Positions 1-7,093 of a stretch of DNA of 15,757 nt are shown here, piece after piece. Each line of letters begins with the position of its first letter. The first letter of the stretch is position 1. Source of the DNA: Candidatus Dormiibacterota bacterium (GTDB lineage Bacteria > Chloroflexota > Dormibacteria > UBA8260 > Bog-877); NCBI GenBank assembly GCA_003164475.1, contig PLTL01000359.1:1-15757 (forward strand). Reading direction: 5' to 3'. The position numbers and the translations under genes are program-made. The notes below the pieces were generated by a model. The model was not told where the DNA came from and did no database searches. It was given only the letters and a program-made list of their open reading frames with translations.

Positions 1-226
1 GGCGCTACCTCTGACCACCTGAACCGACCTCGGTCAGCGCTCCGGTCTTGACGCCTTCTGCCAGCGCACCCAGAACTGCCCAAGAACTGCCGACCGCACT
101 CATGCCGGTCATGCTCACGGGCACGGACAGCTGCCCGCCCCCCGCCACAGGACTCCCCGGCCTCCACTGCCGCTTCTGCAGACGTCCGCCGCTGGTGTCC
201 ACGTCCTTAACGAAATTCTGAGGCTA

Positions 227-631
227 ATGGGACTCATCGCCGCATGCGGGGAACTGGCATCCGGCTGCGCCGAGCGCTCCACGTTGAACTTCACTTGCAA
301 GGTCCCCATGGAAGCAAAGAGCAGCAGTGGCACCATCGCTGTCATAGGCAGTTGCAGTGGGCTGCTCGGATCCGAAGTGGCGCATATATCCTTGAAACGG
401 GGGCAGTCGGTCGCGTTCTCCCTACTCCAGAAAGTCGGTCTGGGACCGACCAGCCTGATCAACAGCGATCCATCTGTGCTGGAGCCGATTGCTGGAAGTG
501 GCAGCCTCGCCGTGTTCATCGCCCGCCAGCGCGGGACGGCCAGGGTCGTGGCCGTGTCTGCGGCATGCCGTGCCGACCACGGGATCAAGGATGTTTCGCG
601 GTGCCTAATTGCAATTGTGCGAGTTCCCTAG
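227..631 (+). CDS. hypothetical protein, possible secreted Ig-like domain
   Basis: This is an open frame of 134 codons, ATG to TAG. I do not recognise a specific family. The second half has the pattern of bacterial Ig-like domains of exported actinobacterial proteins: a GQSVAFSLL strand, then a DPSVLEPI strand, then AVFIARQRGTARVVAV, followed by two late cysteines (AACRAD and SRCLIAI). These cysteines could form a disulfide, which would fit export. The N-terminus is poor: only MGLI precedes an IAAC stretch that resembles a lipobox, far too short for a signal peptide. The true start may lie upstream (the frame stays open) or the gene may be 5'-truncated. GAGG sits only three bases before the ATG. 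A hairpin 24 bases after the stop could be its terminator. Third-position GC is moderate. It may be a remnant or not a gene. Confidence 0.42.
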   Translation: MGLIAACGELASGCAERSTLNFTCKVPMEAKSSSGTIAVIGSCSGLLGSEVAHISLKRGQSVAFSLLQKVGLGPTSLINSDPSVLEPIAGSGSLAVFIARQRGTARVVAVSAACRADHGIKDVSRCLIAIVRVP

Positions 632-654
632 GTCGGGATGCAGCGCAGCAATAC

Positions 655-678
655 GCGGTCCAATCAGAGGACCGCTTT
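655..678 (+). terminator. possible terminator hairpin after the 227-631 gene
   Basis: The arms GCGGTCC (655-661) and GGACCGC (669-675) are perfectly complementary with a 7-base loop and are followed by TTT. They lie 24 bases after the TAG of the plus-strand frame. The T-run is short, so termination would be weak. Confidence 0.35.
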
Positions 679-1151
679 CCCCGACTGTCAGGCAGTTACC
701 TTTGCGAACCGCTGCACCACAGAAGAAGCACATATTCCAGGCGACTCGTCCTAGACACTGACGATCGCCGCCTTCCGGCGGCGCCGGTGGGGGACTTGCC
801 TCCCCTGCGGGGACCCCAGTCAGTCGATTCCCTCCCACTCGACCGGTACGTCGACCACACGTCCTCGCATGGGACCCGGCAATAGGGGTTGGCCGGCCGG
901 TTGCGGTCACAGGGCCTGAGCGAGCCAGAGCCCTCACGGCGCGGACGGGCGACCAACTCCTCCTCGCACGACTCTCAGAGCCGCGCTGGCCGCGCCAGCC
1001 GTGACCGCATCGGGAGCACGGTCCGCCTCCCGGCGGCTGGGGCGGCGCCGGGGGCCTGAATGAGCCGGCAAGGGGAGGCTGCTCTGGTTGGCCTCACCGG
1101 GCGTGAGAATCGCCTGTGATGGTCACCTTGACTATCGGGGGTGGGACGGGA
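676..1151. other. gene-poor stretch
   Basis: I see no convincing gene on either strand. It holds a 7-bp hairpin with a TTCC loop at 766-783 (CGCCGCC / GGCGGCG). A short minus-strand frame from about 737 down to 605 contains MCFFCGAAVRKGNC, which looks zinc-ribbon-like but lacks a ribosome-binding site and was not accepted. Confidence 0.4.
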
Positions 1152-1180
1152 TGCCCCCGGGCCGGACCGGCCCGGGGGCA
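1152..1180 (-). terminator. strong GC hairpin downstream of hsp20
   Basis: A perfect inverted repeat with 13-base arms, TGCCCCCGGGCCG and its complement, encloses a 3-base loop. It lies 21 bases past the stop codon of the minus-strand hsp20 gene, the normal place for a terminator. There is no T-tract on the minus strand, so it may act as a GC-hairpin terminator or as a transcript end stabiliser. Confidence 0.55.
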
Positions 1181-1201
1181 CGGACGAGCGGGGCGCCCGG
1201 C

Positions 1202-1699
1202 TCAGCTGGGACTGCCCGGCTGCTGCTTCTCGGCGGGCTTGGCAACTGCCTCCAGGGTCGGGCTGGGGGACTCGACCGCCACCTGGATCCGCCTCGGGGC
1301 AGGCACTTCCACCCTGGGGATCCGGACAGTGAGAACCCCGTGCTCGAAAGTGGCGGTTATCTCGCTCTCTCGAACCTCCTGGGGCAGGGAGACCTGCCGG
1401 AACAGGGAGACCTGCCGGCGCTCGCGGCGCAGATACTCGCCCTTCCACTCGGACTCGGCCTGGTGCTCGCCGCGGATGGTGAGCACTCCATTCTCCGAGA
1501 CCACCTCGATCTCCTCAGGCTTGAATCCGGGCACCGAAGCCTCGAGCAGAAACTCACCCTCAGTTTGGCGGATGTCCAGGGGCAGGTACGCGGTCGGCGC
1601 GCCACTCCTGTCCCCCGCCGCACTCCAGACATCGTTCATCAGCCGGCTGACCTCACTCTGCAGGGTGGTCAGGTCATTCCAAGGGTCCCAACGGTTCAT
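1202..1699 (-). CDS. Hsp20 / alpha-crystallin small heat shock protein
   Basis: This is an ATP-independent cytoplasmic holdase chaperone that binds unfolding proteins and passes them to the DnaK system. The 165 residues are normal for bacterial Hsp20. The start MNRWDPWNDLTTLQSEV is the classic N-terminal arm. The alpha-crystallin domain spans about residues 38-131, with LPLDIRQTEGEF, ASVPGFKPEEIEV, GVLTIRGEH and the signature GVLTVRIPR. RRIQV at 136-140 is the C-terminal I-x-I/V motif used in oligomer assembly, followed by a Pro/Ser/Lys tail. I chose the ATG at 1699 because GGAGG lies nine bases upstream; the ATG at 1708 abuts that GGAGG with no spacing. A hairpin past the stop suggests the gene is monocistronic. 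The leader can form a helix that hides the ribosome-binding site. I see no clear HAIR or CIRCE box. Confidence 0.95.
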   Translation of the reverse strand: MNRWDPWNDLTTLQSEVSRLMNDVWSAAGDRSGAPTAYLPLDIRQTEGEFLLEASVPGFKPEEIEVVSENGVLTIRGEHQAESEWKGEYLRRERRQVSLFRQVSLPQEVRESEITATFEHGVLTVRIPRVEVPAPRRIQVAVESPSPTLEAVAKPAEKQQPGSPS

Positions 1700-1709
1700 T
1701 CTCGTCATC

Positions 1710-1757
1710 CTCCACGGGGGAACTGCTGCCTAACGGTGGAGCTTCTGCCAACTCCAC
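1710..1757 (-). promoter_or_regulatory. hsp20 leader with mutually exclusive helices over the Shine-Dalgarno
   Basis: In the minus-strand transcript the order is GTGGAG (1757-1752), CTCCAC (1741-1736), GTGGAG (1715-1710), and the last copy contains the GGAG of the ribosome-binding site. The middle element can pair with either copy. Pairing with the last hides the Shine-Dalgarno (20-base loop); pairing with the first frees it (10-base loop). This is the layout of an RNA thermometer or translational switch. Six-base helices can arise by chance in GC-rich DNA. Confidence 0.4.
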
Positions 1758-1921
1758 TCCTTAGGTACCCCCGCCTTGGGGATCCATAAACCTGCCCCCG
1801 GCGACAGCCCGGTGGCGGCCCCGAAGTTCTCGAGGAAACGCTTCGGATCGGCCGGGTGTCCGTACAGACGCAGCCGATCTCGGCGGCCGGCGGCAGTGAG
1901 GAGCCCCGTGTCATGCCCCAA
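1730..1921 (-). other. coding-like fragment upstream of hsp20, function unknown
   Basis: The minus frame reads TTG to TAG with GC-rich third positions and a natural-looking composition (RLRLYGHPADPKRFLENFG near the middle, EWSWQKLHR at the end). It ends 15 bases before the hsp20 ribosome-binding site, so it could be the 3' end of a gene cotranscribed with hsp20. The frame stays open upstream into an alanine run but shows no convincing start. I recognise no family. It could be a degraded gene or a chance frame. Confidence 0.28.
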
Positions 1922-2185
1922 CTCTTCAGCGGCGGCGGCGGCCGACGACGTTCGCAGTCCCCGACCTGCGGAAGAGCTTCACCTCGATCTCGGCATGCGG
2001 ACATCGGCCGGATGTCTCCCGGAGCAAAATGGGTGGCCGGTCGAGAAGGACGGCACCAACTGCGGATCCAAGCCGGGCACCCTCTCGGGTGAGTGTGGCG
2101 CCGGGACCGTCCGGAGGGGAATCCTTGGGGCGGGAGGGGCAAGCCGCCGAGGCCCTGCCGGCACCGGCCAACCGCACCAGCTCGT
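1922..2185. other. no clear gene
   Basis: Several overlapping GC-rich frames exist on both strands, but none has a start with a ribosome-binding site together with recognisable protein content. A minus frame ending VKLFRRSGTANVVG looks coding-like for a few dozen bases only. I treat this as decayed or intergenic DNA. Confidence 0.35.
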
Positions 2186-2421
2186 TCAACCGCCCCCGGG
2201 GCCCTGGGGCAAGGCGCGGCCCGCTTGACAGCTCCATCGCTCGGCCTCGGAGCGGGTCCGGTCACCGGGAACCGCCCCGGCCTGCTCGACCCGAAAGATC
2301 ATGGCTCGAAGCCGGGCATGCCCATGTCCATGCTCCTCGCCGGCCGGCGCGCCGAATGCCGGGCGTGCCACAGCCGCAGCGCTTCCACCACCTCTGCCAC
2401 TCGGAACCTCCTGCCCGCCAT
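2186..2421 (-). pseudogene. decayed transposase N-terminus (IS21 IstA-like)
   Basis: The minus strand has AGGAGG four bases before an ATG at 2421. The encoded start, MAGRRFRVAEVVEALRLW followed by HARHSARRPARSMDMGM, matches the helix-turn-helix N-terminus of IS21-type transposases (consensus like rrfrvvEvLrlWqaGrSaraIARSlGm). That frame stops at 2299. The expected continuation appears in another frame from 2302: RVEQAGAVPGDRTRSEAERW resembles the usual 'yv.aAeaaGlvpGgpplsEaeW'. It stops at 2186 and no catalytic DDE region follows. I read it as a frameshifted and 3'-truncated remnant of an insertion sequence. No terminal inverted repeats were found. The family assignment is from memory of the pattern, not from a search. 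Confidence 0.45.
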
Positions 2422-2940
2422 CGGCCCTCCTCTGGGAGCCTCCGGCGCTGCCGGCACTCGCCTGTGGCACCGGCGGCCATTCCACCCCCAAGGTGGGCGT
2501 ATTGCCTGACCGCCGTCAGCGGAGGCAGTAGGATCCCAATCTGGGAGAAACGCTGTCATTGATGCCTCTCACCGCGAGCAATCTGGTCGATCTGGTTGCC
2601 GGCGCAAGTAGTGCCTGGATCAGCGCTGCTGTCGGACTGGCGTTCCACTACCAAAACAGGGCAGACCGGGGTGGCGCAGATGGGAGCCGCGGAACGCCTA
2701 CCGCGAGGTCGTCGACTCTGCCGACCGCTGCCGCCCGGCATCGTGGGCCGGCATGGGCCCGTGCAGCCGCATCCTGGAGCTGCCCACTCCTCGTTGTGGC
2801 CACGGTGGTGCCTTCCGAACAGTCGGAATCGGGCGGGCCCCACGAGCCAAAGTCAAGTCCCGCGGAGTCGTGTAAAGGCGGGCGGACCTCAGGGATGCGC
2901 TCATGGCCGTGAACCACGCCCGCCGTGCATGGTGGGCTGA
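2422..2940. other. no convincing gene
   Basis: A plus frame from about 2562 begins with a hydrophobic stretch (LVDLVAGASSAWISAAVGLA) but turns into low-complexity Pro/Ser/Arg sequence without family features or a ribosome-binding site. Nothing else stands out. The stretch is probably decayed DNA like its neighbours. Confidence 0.35.
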
Positions 2941-3123
2941 AGTCGGCCGCACCTCGATCGACCTGGCATTCGGGGGCTGCTGTCCAGGGCAGTCCCGACG
3001 GAGATCGTCAGGGACTGGAAGCTGGACGAACACGTCCAATCGACGAGCGCGATCTCAACTGCCAACCCTCCTGCGACTCGTATCCCGGCGCTCGACACGA
3101 TCTACAGCGGATACCTGAAGTGA
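2941..3123 (+). pseudogene. C-terminal gene fragment, possibly ketopantoate-reductase-like
   Basis: Sixty codons lie open after a TGA at 2938-2940 and end at TGA 3121-3123. The sequence VPTEIVRDWKLDEHV followed later by RIPALDTIYSGYLK is protein-like. It recalls the C-terminal helix bundle of ketopantoate reductases (a 'PTEid...GvPtPvldtlYallk' pattern), although the spacing between the two parts is about eight residues too long. No N-terminal Rossmann motif (GxGxxG) is present upstream in any frame, so at best this is a 3' remnant. The assignment is tentative. Confidence 0.25.
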
Positions 3124-3183
3124 GGGCCGGGTACAGCGGTCAGGCCAAGCGGCTTTGCAAGAGGTGTGCATCGACCGCTGAGG

Positions 3184-4665
3184 TCATGCGGCGGCCGCCC
3201 GGTCGGCCCGATCGACGTTGATCCCATTCACCAATGTCGCGCTCAGCGCGAGCGAGTCAAGTTGGGGGCCTGTCAGATCGAACATTGGCTGCGACCACCG
3301 CGCCTTAACCTGGTCCTTGATCCAGGATCCGATCAGCTCCAGGGCGATCGGCGCGATCGTCTCCTCGTTCCTGGCGTACTCCGATACACGTCCGGTCTCA
3401 CTGGTTTGAAAGAGGTGGTTCAGTCTTGGCAACACCTGGACCGTCATGCGAGGGTTGTGGCCGTCCCGCAATGCCCCCTCGATCGCGGCCAGGTTCTCCT
3501 CGGCGGGTACCTGGAGGTCCCTCTCGCCGTTGATCGCGAGCACCGGACACTTGACTCTCCTCAAGGCCGGCCGGGGGTCGTAGGTGAGGAAGAAACGGAG
3601 CCAGGGTGATTGGGCGATCTGGACCTGGGACTCGACGAACGCCGCCGTGTCGGAGGCGGCGTCCTGGTCGGCCGCGGAAAGCCGGGCCAGGCCCTCTCTG
3701 ATCGTCAGCCGTATCCTGGCTTCGGCCACCTGGGGATCTTTCTCGCTCCGAATGATTTGGAACAGGCGCTTCTGGATGTCACGATTCACCGTGATCTGCT
3801 CGTCACTTCTGCCTTCTGCCTTCGCTACCAGGGCGCCTTGCCGAATGAGGATCTCCTCTCCTGGCAGACCAGGGCTGGCCATCAGGACGATATAGGCGAC
3901 CTCCGAGGACCGGGCGGCGACCATCGGGGCGATGATGCCCCCCTCGCTGTGGCCAATGAGGCCAATCTTCGCCGGGTCGATCTCCGGGCGCGTCTTGAGC
4001 AAGGCTACCCCGGCCTCCACGTCGCCGGCCAGGTCCTCGCTCGTGACATTCCTCGTCTGGCCCGTGGAGCCACCGACCCCACGGTCGTCGACGCGCAGGA
4101 CCCCGATCCCCATGCGCGTCAGGTAGTCGGCCAGCACCAGGAATGGCTTGTGGCCGAAAACCGACTCGTCGCGGTCCTGCGGGCCCGAGCCGGTGATCAG
4201 GAGCGCGGCAGGGAACAATCCCTGCCCCGTAGGGATCGTCAACGTGCCGGCGAGCGTGGCGCCGCCAGCCCTGTCCTGGTAACGGACCTCCTCCGCCCGA
4301 TACGGATAGGGCTCTTGCGGTTCCTGCGGCCGCCGGAGCTCGCTCGCCCTCTCCCGCCACCTGAGAATCAGAGGGAGTGACGTCCCCGCCTGCGTGAAGT
4401 CGCCGACGATCGTTGCCCCCACGTCGTCCCTCGTGCCCTCGAACATGGCCGACAGCGTCTTCATCTCGAACCTCGTGACTCCGCCGTCACCTAGCTCGAT
4501 CGCGCCGACCTTGAGGTCCATGGCACCTTGATCCGGACTGTCGACCGTGGCACTCAGTGAGCCATCGCTCTCTTGGCTCACCCGCAGGACGAGCCGCAGC
4601 TCCACCCCGCCCACCTCGAGCTTCCCCTCCCAAACGCCTTCGATAGGTCTCGGTCCGTCAGGCAC
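3184..4665 (-). CDS. alpha/beta hydrolase with N-terminal beta domain
   Basis: This is a serine hydrolase of the alpha/beta fold, probably an esterase or peptidase-like enzyme; the substrate cannot be told. Residues 8-103 form a beta-rich domain (GVWEGKLEVGGVELRLVLRV) often found before this hydrolase type. Residues 124-455 are catalytic: oxyanion region LLITGSGPQDRDE, strand GVLRVDDRGVGGSTG, nucleophile Ser240 in GHSEGG, acid Asp383 in NGERDLQVP and His417 in LNHLF. An all-helical lid lies around 275-355. Relatives usually carry an export signal; this one starts directly at the beta domain, so it is either cytoplasmic or 5'-shortened. A tail of about 38 residues after the last hydrolase helix is unusual. 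The start is GTG with AGGGAG 11 bases upstream. The GTG lies inside the end of the regulator gene (8-base overlap), implying translational coupling and control by that regulator. Confidence 0.9.
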   Translation of the reverse strand: MPDGPRPIEGVWEGKLEVGGVELRLVLRVSQESDGSLSATVDSPDQGAMDLKVGAIELGDGGVTRFEMKTLSAMFEGTRDDVGATIVGDFTQAGTSLPLILRWRERASELRRPQEPQEPYPYRAEEVRYQDRAGGATLAGTLTIPTGQGLFPAALLITGSGPQDRDESVFGHKPFLVLADYLTRMGIGVLRVDDRGVGGSTGQTRNVTSEDLAGDVEAGVALLKTRPEIDPAKIGLIGHSEGGIIAPMVAARSSEVAYIVLMASPGLPGEEILIRQGALVAKAEGRSDEQITVNRDIQKRLFQIIRSEKDPQVAEARIRLTIREGLARLSAADQDAASDTAAFVESQVQIAQSPWLRFFLTYDPRPALRRVKCPVLAINGERDLQVPAEENLAAIEGALRDGHNPRMTVQVLPRLNHLFQTSETGRVSEYARNEETIAPIALELIGSWIKDQVKARWSQPMFDLTGPQLDSLALSATLVNGINVDRADRAAAA

Positions 4666-5413
4666 CGGTCACGCTGCGCTCCCTGCGGGATTGCCGACGT
4701 ACGTCAGGCGGCGTGGCGCCATCACGGGGCGCTCCGGTGGTCCTCGCGTCCGACGCTGGTGTCGACGACGAAGGCCGCACCAGCGGATCTGGGCTACTGG
4801 CAGTGCCTTGTGGGCCAGGGCCAGCTCGGCGCTCCGACCGCCGGAGTCCTCGGTCTTCCTGGCCCGCCCCCGGGCCGTGGCCGAGGTCCTCGGCGCCAGG
4901 GATAAGGATCGTTCTGAGGATCCGGCGGCGCCGACCTGGCGTTGGGGGCTTGGTCATGTAGGACTGGACGACAGCGGAGAGTTCGCGGAGAAACGCCACG
5001 TATTCGAGTTCGCTGAGCCACATTGCTGCCATGCGGTAGCCGACACCGTCGCGGGCGAGGTCCGAGCCCCCTCGGGCCAGATAGCGATCGAAGTCTCCGA
5101 GCAGGCCAGCGGTGAAAGCCATGAAGGCTTGACGGTGGTCGTCCGGAGTCATGCGGGCAACGTCGGCCGCACTAAGCTGCGCCGCCGAGAGGCGGAGCGT
5201 GTACGTGCGTTCCAGAGCGCCCCGCACCCGCCGCTCAGCCACGATGGCCAGCACTCCGGCATCTACCAACCGGGCCACGTGTCGGTAGAGGCTGGCAAGG
5301 GGCACATCCGGTAGCTCGGAGCGAAGGGCCACGGTGGTGAGCGCCCGGTCGCCCAGGAACGCCTCGACGATGCGAAGCCGGACCGGGTGCAGGAGCAGGT
5401 CAGCACTTGCCAT
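4658..5413 (-). CDS. winged-helix transcriptional regulator with C-terminal extension
   Basis: This is an ArsR-like helix-turn-helix regulator. Residues 5-80 form the winged helix: LLLHPVRLRIVEAFL, recognition helix PLASLYRHVARLVDAG and wing VRGALERTYTLR. Residues 85-172 match the effector/dimer half typical of the family (FTAGLLGDFDRYLARG, GVGYRMAAMWLSELEY), which normally ends soon after RRRRILRTILIP. Here about 79 more residues follow, rich in Arg, Ser, Pro and Gly without structure, up to an overlap with the hydrolase start. The tail looks like read-on after loss of the native stop, possibly by a frameshift near codon 173. A good -10 box ends only seven bases before the ATG, so the mRNA is probably leaderless; the GAGG touching the ATG is too close to act. 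The gene is likely an autoregulated controller of the downstream hydrolase. Confidence 0.87.
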   Translation of the reverse strand: MASADLLLHPVRLRIVEAFLGDRALTTVALRSELPDVPLASLYRHVARLVDAGVLAIVAERRVRGALERTYTLRLSAAQLSAADVARMTPDDHRQAFMAFTAGLLGDFDRYLARGGSDLARDGVGYRMAAMWLSELEYVAFLRELSAVVQSYMTKPPTPGRRRRILRTILIPGAEDLGHGPGAGQEDRGLRRSERRAGPGPQGTASSPDPLVRPSSSTPASDARTTGAPRDGATPPDVRRQSRRERSVTGA

Positions 5414-5420
5414 CCTCGGC

Positions 5421-5449
5421 AGTATACCCTATTATCTCAGACCTGGGAA
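5421..5449 (-). promoter_or_regulatory. promoter of the regulator-hydrolase operon, leaderless type
   Basis: On the minus strand TTCCCA (5449-5444) and TATACT (5426-5421) are separated by 17 bases. Transcription would begin at or next to the ATG at 5413, giving a leaderless message. The AT-rich stretch GATAATAGGGTATAC over the -10 could also be the regulator's own operator. Confidence 0.5.
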
Positions 5450-5821
5450 GCTTCTCACTAGCAAGAATCTTGGAGGAGGGATCGGTCAGGGCGGAGCTGG
5501 TGAGCGAGCGCGCACGGCTGCTGGTTCCTCGGGGAGCAATCGAGGGGGCGGCCATTGACGGCAAGCTGCGAAGTCCCGTTGACCCCGCGAGGGACCCCAA
5601 GGTATCCCAAGACGGACTGGCAGCTGTTCACGGCATCGGGTCCCGAGTTCACGGGTCGGTGCCATCCTGGTGGCCATCGGCCGCTGCCCCGGGGGTGACA
5701 GCCCGCCCATACCCGGGGTGGGGTTCACGCGTGTCAGCGTGGCCGACCGACTCGTCCCCCCCGCCGCGCCGTGATGAGGCCTCCGAATACTCCACCGGGC
5801 ACACCAGATGGTGTGGACCGA
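5450..5821. other. intergenic stretch without a clear gene
   Basis: A long plus frame crosses this stretch and contains LARILEEGSVRAELVSERAR and LLVPRGAIEGAAIDG, which is protein-like for about 45 codons. The rest is Pro/Arg-rich and runs out of frame with the methyltransferase remnant that follows. I could not assign it and do not call it a gene. Confidence 0.35.
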
Positions 5822-6354
5822 ATGGAGACGCGATTTGGAGGCGACCGGGGGGACCGCGAGGCCTGGAACGAGCGAGATGGAGCCGACTAACTGGTATGGC
5901 CGGCCACGCGGAGTTGGTTCCTCGTCGAGGACGTCCGGAAGCGGACTGCGGGCCCGGCGCTGGACCCGACATGGGGCAGGGGATGCAACGCCGTGTGGCT
6001 GGCCTCCCGGAAGTGGCAGGTCGTAGGCGTGGACTTCTCACCGGACGGGTTGGGCAAGGGGCAGCGCATGGCGGACGCCCCAGGCGTCGATGTAAAGTGG
6101 GTGGAGGCGGACCTCGTGTCGGGGATCCCTCCTTGCAACGCCATCGACCTGGTAGTGGCGATGCACCTGCAGGTGCCCATTGACCAGCGCCGAGCCGCGC
6201 TCGTCCACGCCGCCGCGCCCCTGGGCCCAGGCGGGGTGCTGCTGGTCGTTGGACACGATGCCACCAATCCGGTCGAAAGCTTGCACATCGAACGAACCGA
6301 GCGCGTGCGGCGGTCGCCCTCGATGCCTGGGTCCGCGCCGTCCGGCCCGCCTGA
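5822..6354 (+). pseudogene. broken class I SAM-dependent methyltransferase
   Basis: The plus frame from ATG 5822 reads as a small class I methyltransferase of the TehB-like kind: REAWNERDGAD, then LVWPATRSWFLVEDV, a motif I region ALDPTWGRGCNAVWLA, WQVVGVDFSPDGL (post-motif I acid) and VDVKWVEADL, then DLVVAMHLQVP and PGGVLLVVGHDATNPVE. Three faults are visible. An in-frame TAA lies at 5888-5890, between DGAD and LVW. The family's usual stretch between GHDxTNxxEG and the next strand is missing, with SLHIERTERVRR joined directly. A frameshift follows, after which the proper ending VALDAWVRAVRPA reads to TGA 6352-6354. Motif I is also weakened (DLxxGEG became DPTWGRG). An ORF from GTG 5993 stays open but lacks the N-terminal part. 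Relatives often sit beside CsoR, DUF302 and rhodanese genes, as here. It is convergent with the DUF302 gene. Confidence 0.8.
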
Positions 6355-6384
6355 TGGTCCGGTCGGTGGGGACTGGGTGCGACC

Positions 6385-6768
6385 TCAGCCCCGCGGCGCC
6401 ACCGCGTCCCCGACTGCGGTGAGCCGTTCAGCGGCTTCGGCCGCCAGCTCGGCCAGCTCCGGTCCAGGCATCAGCATCCGGGGATCCGCGATCGACGCTC
6501 GAGTGCCTTCCCGTTTGGCCTCGAGAACGACGTCACAGGGGAGCAGTAGGCTGGCCGACGGGTCGAGTTCCAGTGCACGGTGAGCGAGACCGGGATTGCA
6601 GGCACCCAGGATCTTGAGCGGTGGCCGGTCGACACCGAGCCTCGCTTTGGAGGTGGCGACAACATCGATCTCGGTCAGGACCCCGAACCCCTGGTCAGCG
6701 AGTGCCTGGCGCACTACAGCCTCGGCGGGGCCGATTGGGATGCCGGCGGGTACTCCGGTCGCGTGCAT
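6385..6768 (-). CDS. DUF302 domain protein
   Basis: This small cytoplasmic protein of 127 residues is essentially a single DUF302 domain. The hallmarks are DQGFGVLTEIDVVATSKARLG (helix then strand), the signature KILGACNPGLAHRAL at about 51-65 and SLLLPCDVVLEA. A C-terminal helix (ELAELAAEAAERLTAV) completes the fold. The biochemical role is not established; the family recurs with sulfur, thiol and metal stress genes, and the two conserved cysteines (GACNP, LPCDV) would suit thiol or metal binding. I chose ATG 6768 because GGAGG lies eight bases upstream; the in-frame GTG at 6777 overlaps that site. It is the last gene of a three-gene unit, 31 bases after the CsoR-family stop. Its stop lies 30 bases from the end of the convergent methyltransferase remnant. 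Confidence 0.92.
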   Translation of the reverse strand: MHATGVPAGIPIGPAEAVVRQALADQGFGVLTEIDVVATSKARLGVDRPPLKILGACNPGLAHRALELDPSASLLLPCDVVLEAKREGTRASIADPRMLMPGPELAELAAEAAERLTAVGDAVAPRG

Positions 6769-6799
6769 CTTGAGCACCTCCGCCGGTCGGACGGAAGGT

Positions 6800-7069
6800 T
6801 CAGGCTAGCTTCATCAACATCCGCTGCACGCCGTCGATGGCGTAGCCCTCAGCCTCGGCCTCGGCGGGATGCTCGACGCAGTAGGTCAGCCCGGCGGCCA
6901 CCAAACGAAGTCCGGCCTGTTCGAGCGCCTTGGTGGCCGCCGACAGTTGGGTCACGACATCGCGGCAGTCGCGCCCCTCGTCGAGCATCCGCTCGACCGC
7001 CTGGACCTGACCCGCCGCGCGGTGCAGCCGCCTGCGGACATCGTCGACAACTTCATCGGGCAGTCGCAT
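6800..7069 (-). CDS. CsoR/CstR-family repressor, persulfide-sensor type
   Basis: This is an all-helical DUF156 repressor of 89 residues (VRRRLHRAAGQVQAVERML is the family start). CsoR proteins bind Cu(I) with a Cys-His-Cys set spaced C36, H61, C65. Here Cys35 (GRDCRDVV) and Cys64 (LTYCVEH) are kept, but the residue four before the second cysteine is Gly60, not His. Two cysteines without the histidine is the pattern of CstR, which senses per- and polysulfides by crosslinking the cysteines. I therefore infer a sulfur sensor; the nearby rhodanese agrees. An AGGGAG ribosome-binding site precedes the ATG. It sits 24 bases after the 78-residue gene and just before DUF302, so the three form one operon. 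Inverted repeats at 7387-7434 are the likely targets, implying autoregulation. A different metal or ligand cannot be excluded. Confidence 0.93.
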   Translation of the reverse strand: MRLPDEVVDDVRRRLHRAAGQVQAVERMLDEGRDCRDVVTQLSAATKALEQAGLRLVAAGLTYCVEHPAEAEAEGYAIDGVQRMLMKLA

Positions 7070-7093
7070 CGTCGCTCCCTCCCTCTCCTTGGG

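Noticed and set aside
605..737. Minus-strand peptide with MCFFCGAAVRKGNC
   Set aside because: It looks like a zinc-binding start, but there is no ribosome-binding site, it is only about 42 codons, and it overlaps the hairpin at 655-675.
1088..1789. Long plus-strand frames across the Hsp20 region
   Set aside because: They are antisense to a clearly conserved Hsp20 and show no protein features.
3610..4380. Plus-strand frame of 256 codons
   Set aside because: It is the antisense shadow of the alpha/beta hydrolase.
5407..6183. Plus-strand frame of 258 codons
   Set aside because: It contains a short protein-like part (LARILEEGSVRAELV) but overlaps the methyltransferase remnant in another frame and becomes Pro/Arg-rich; no family and no consistent coding signal.
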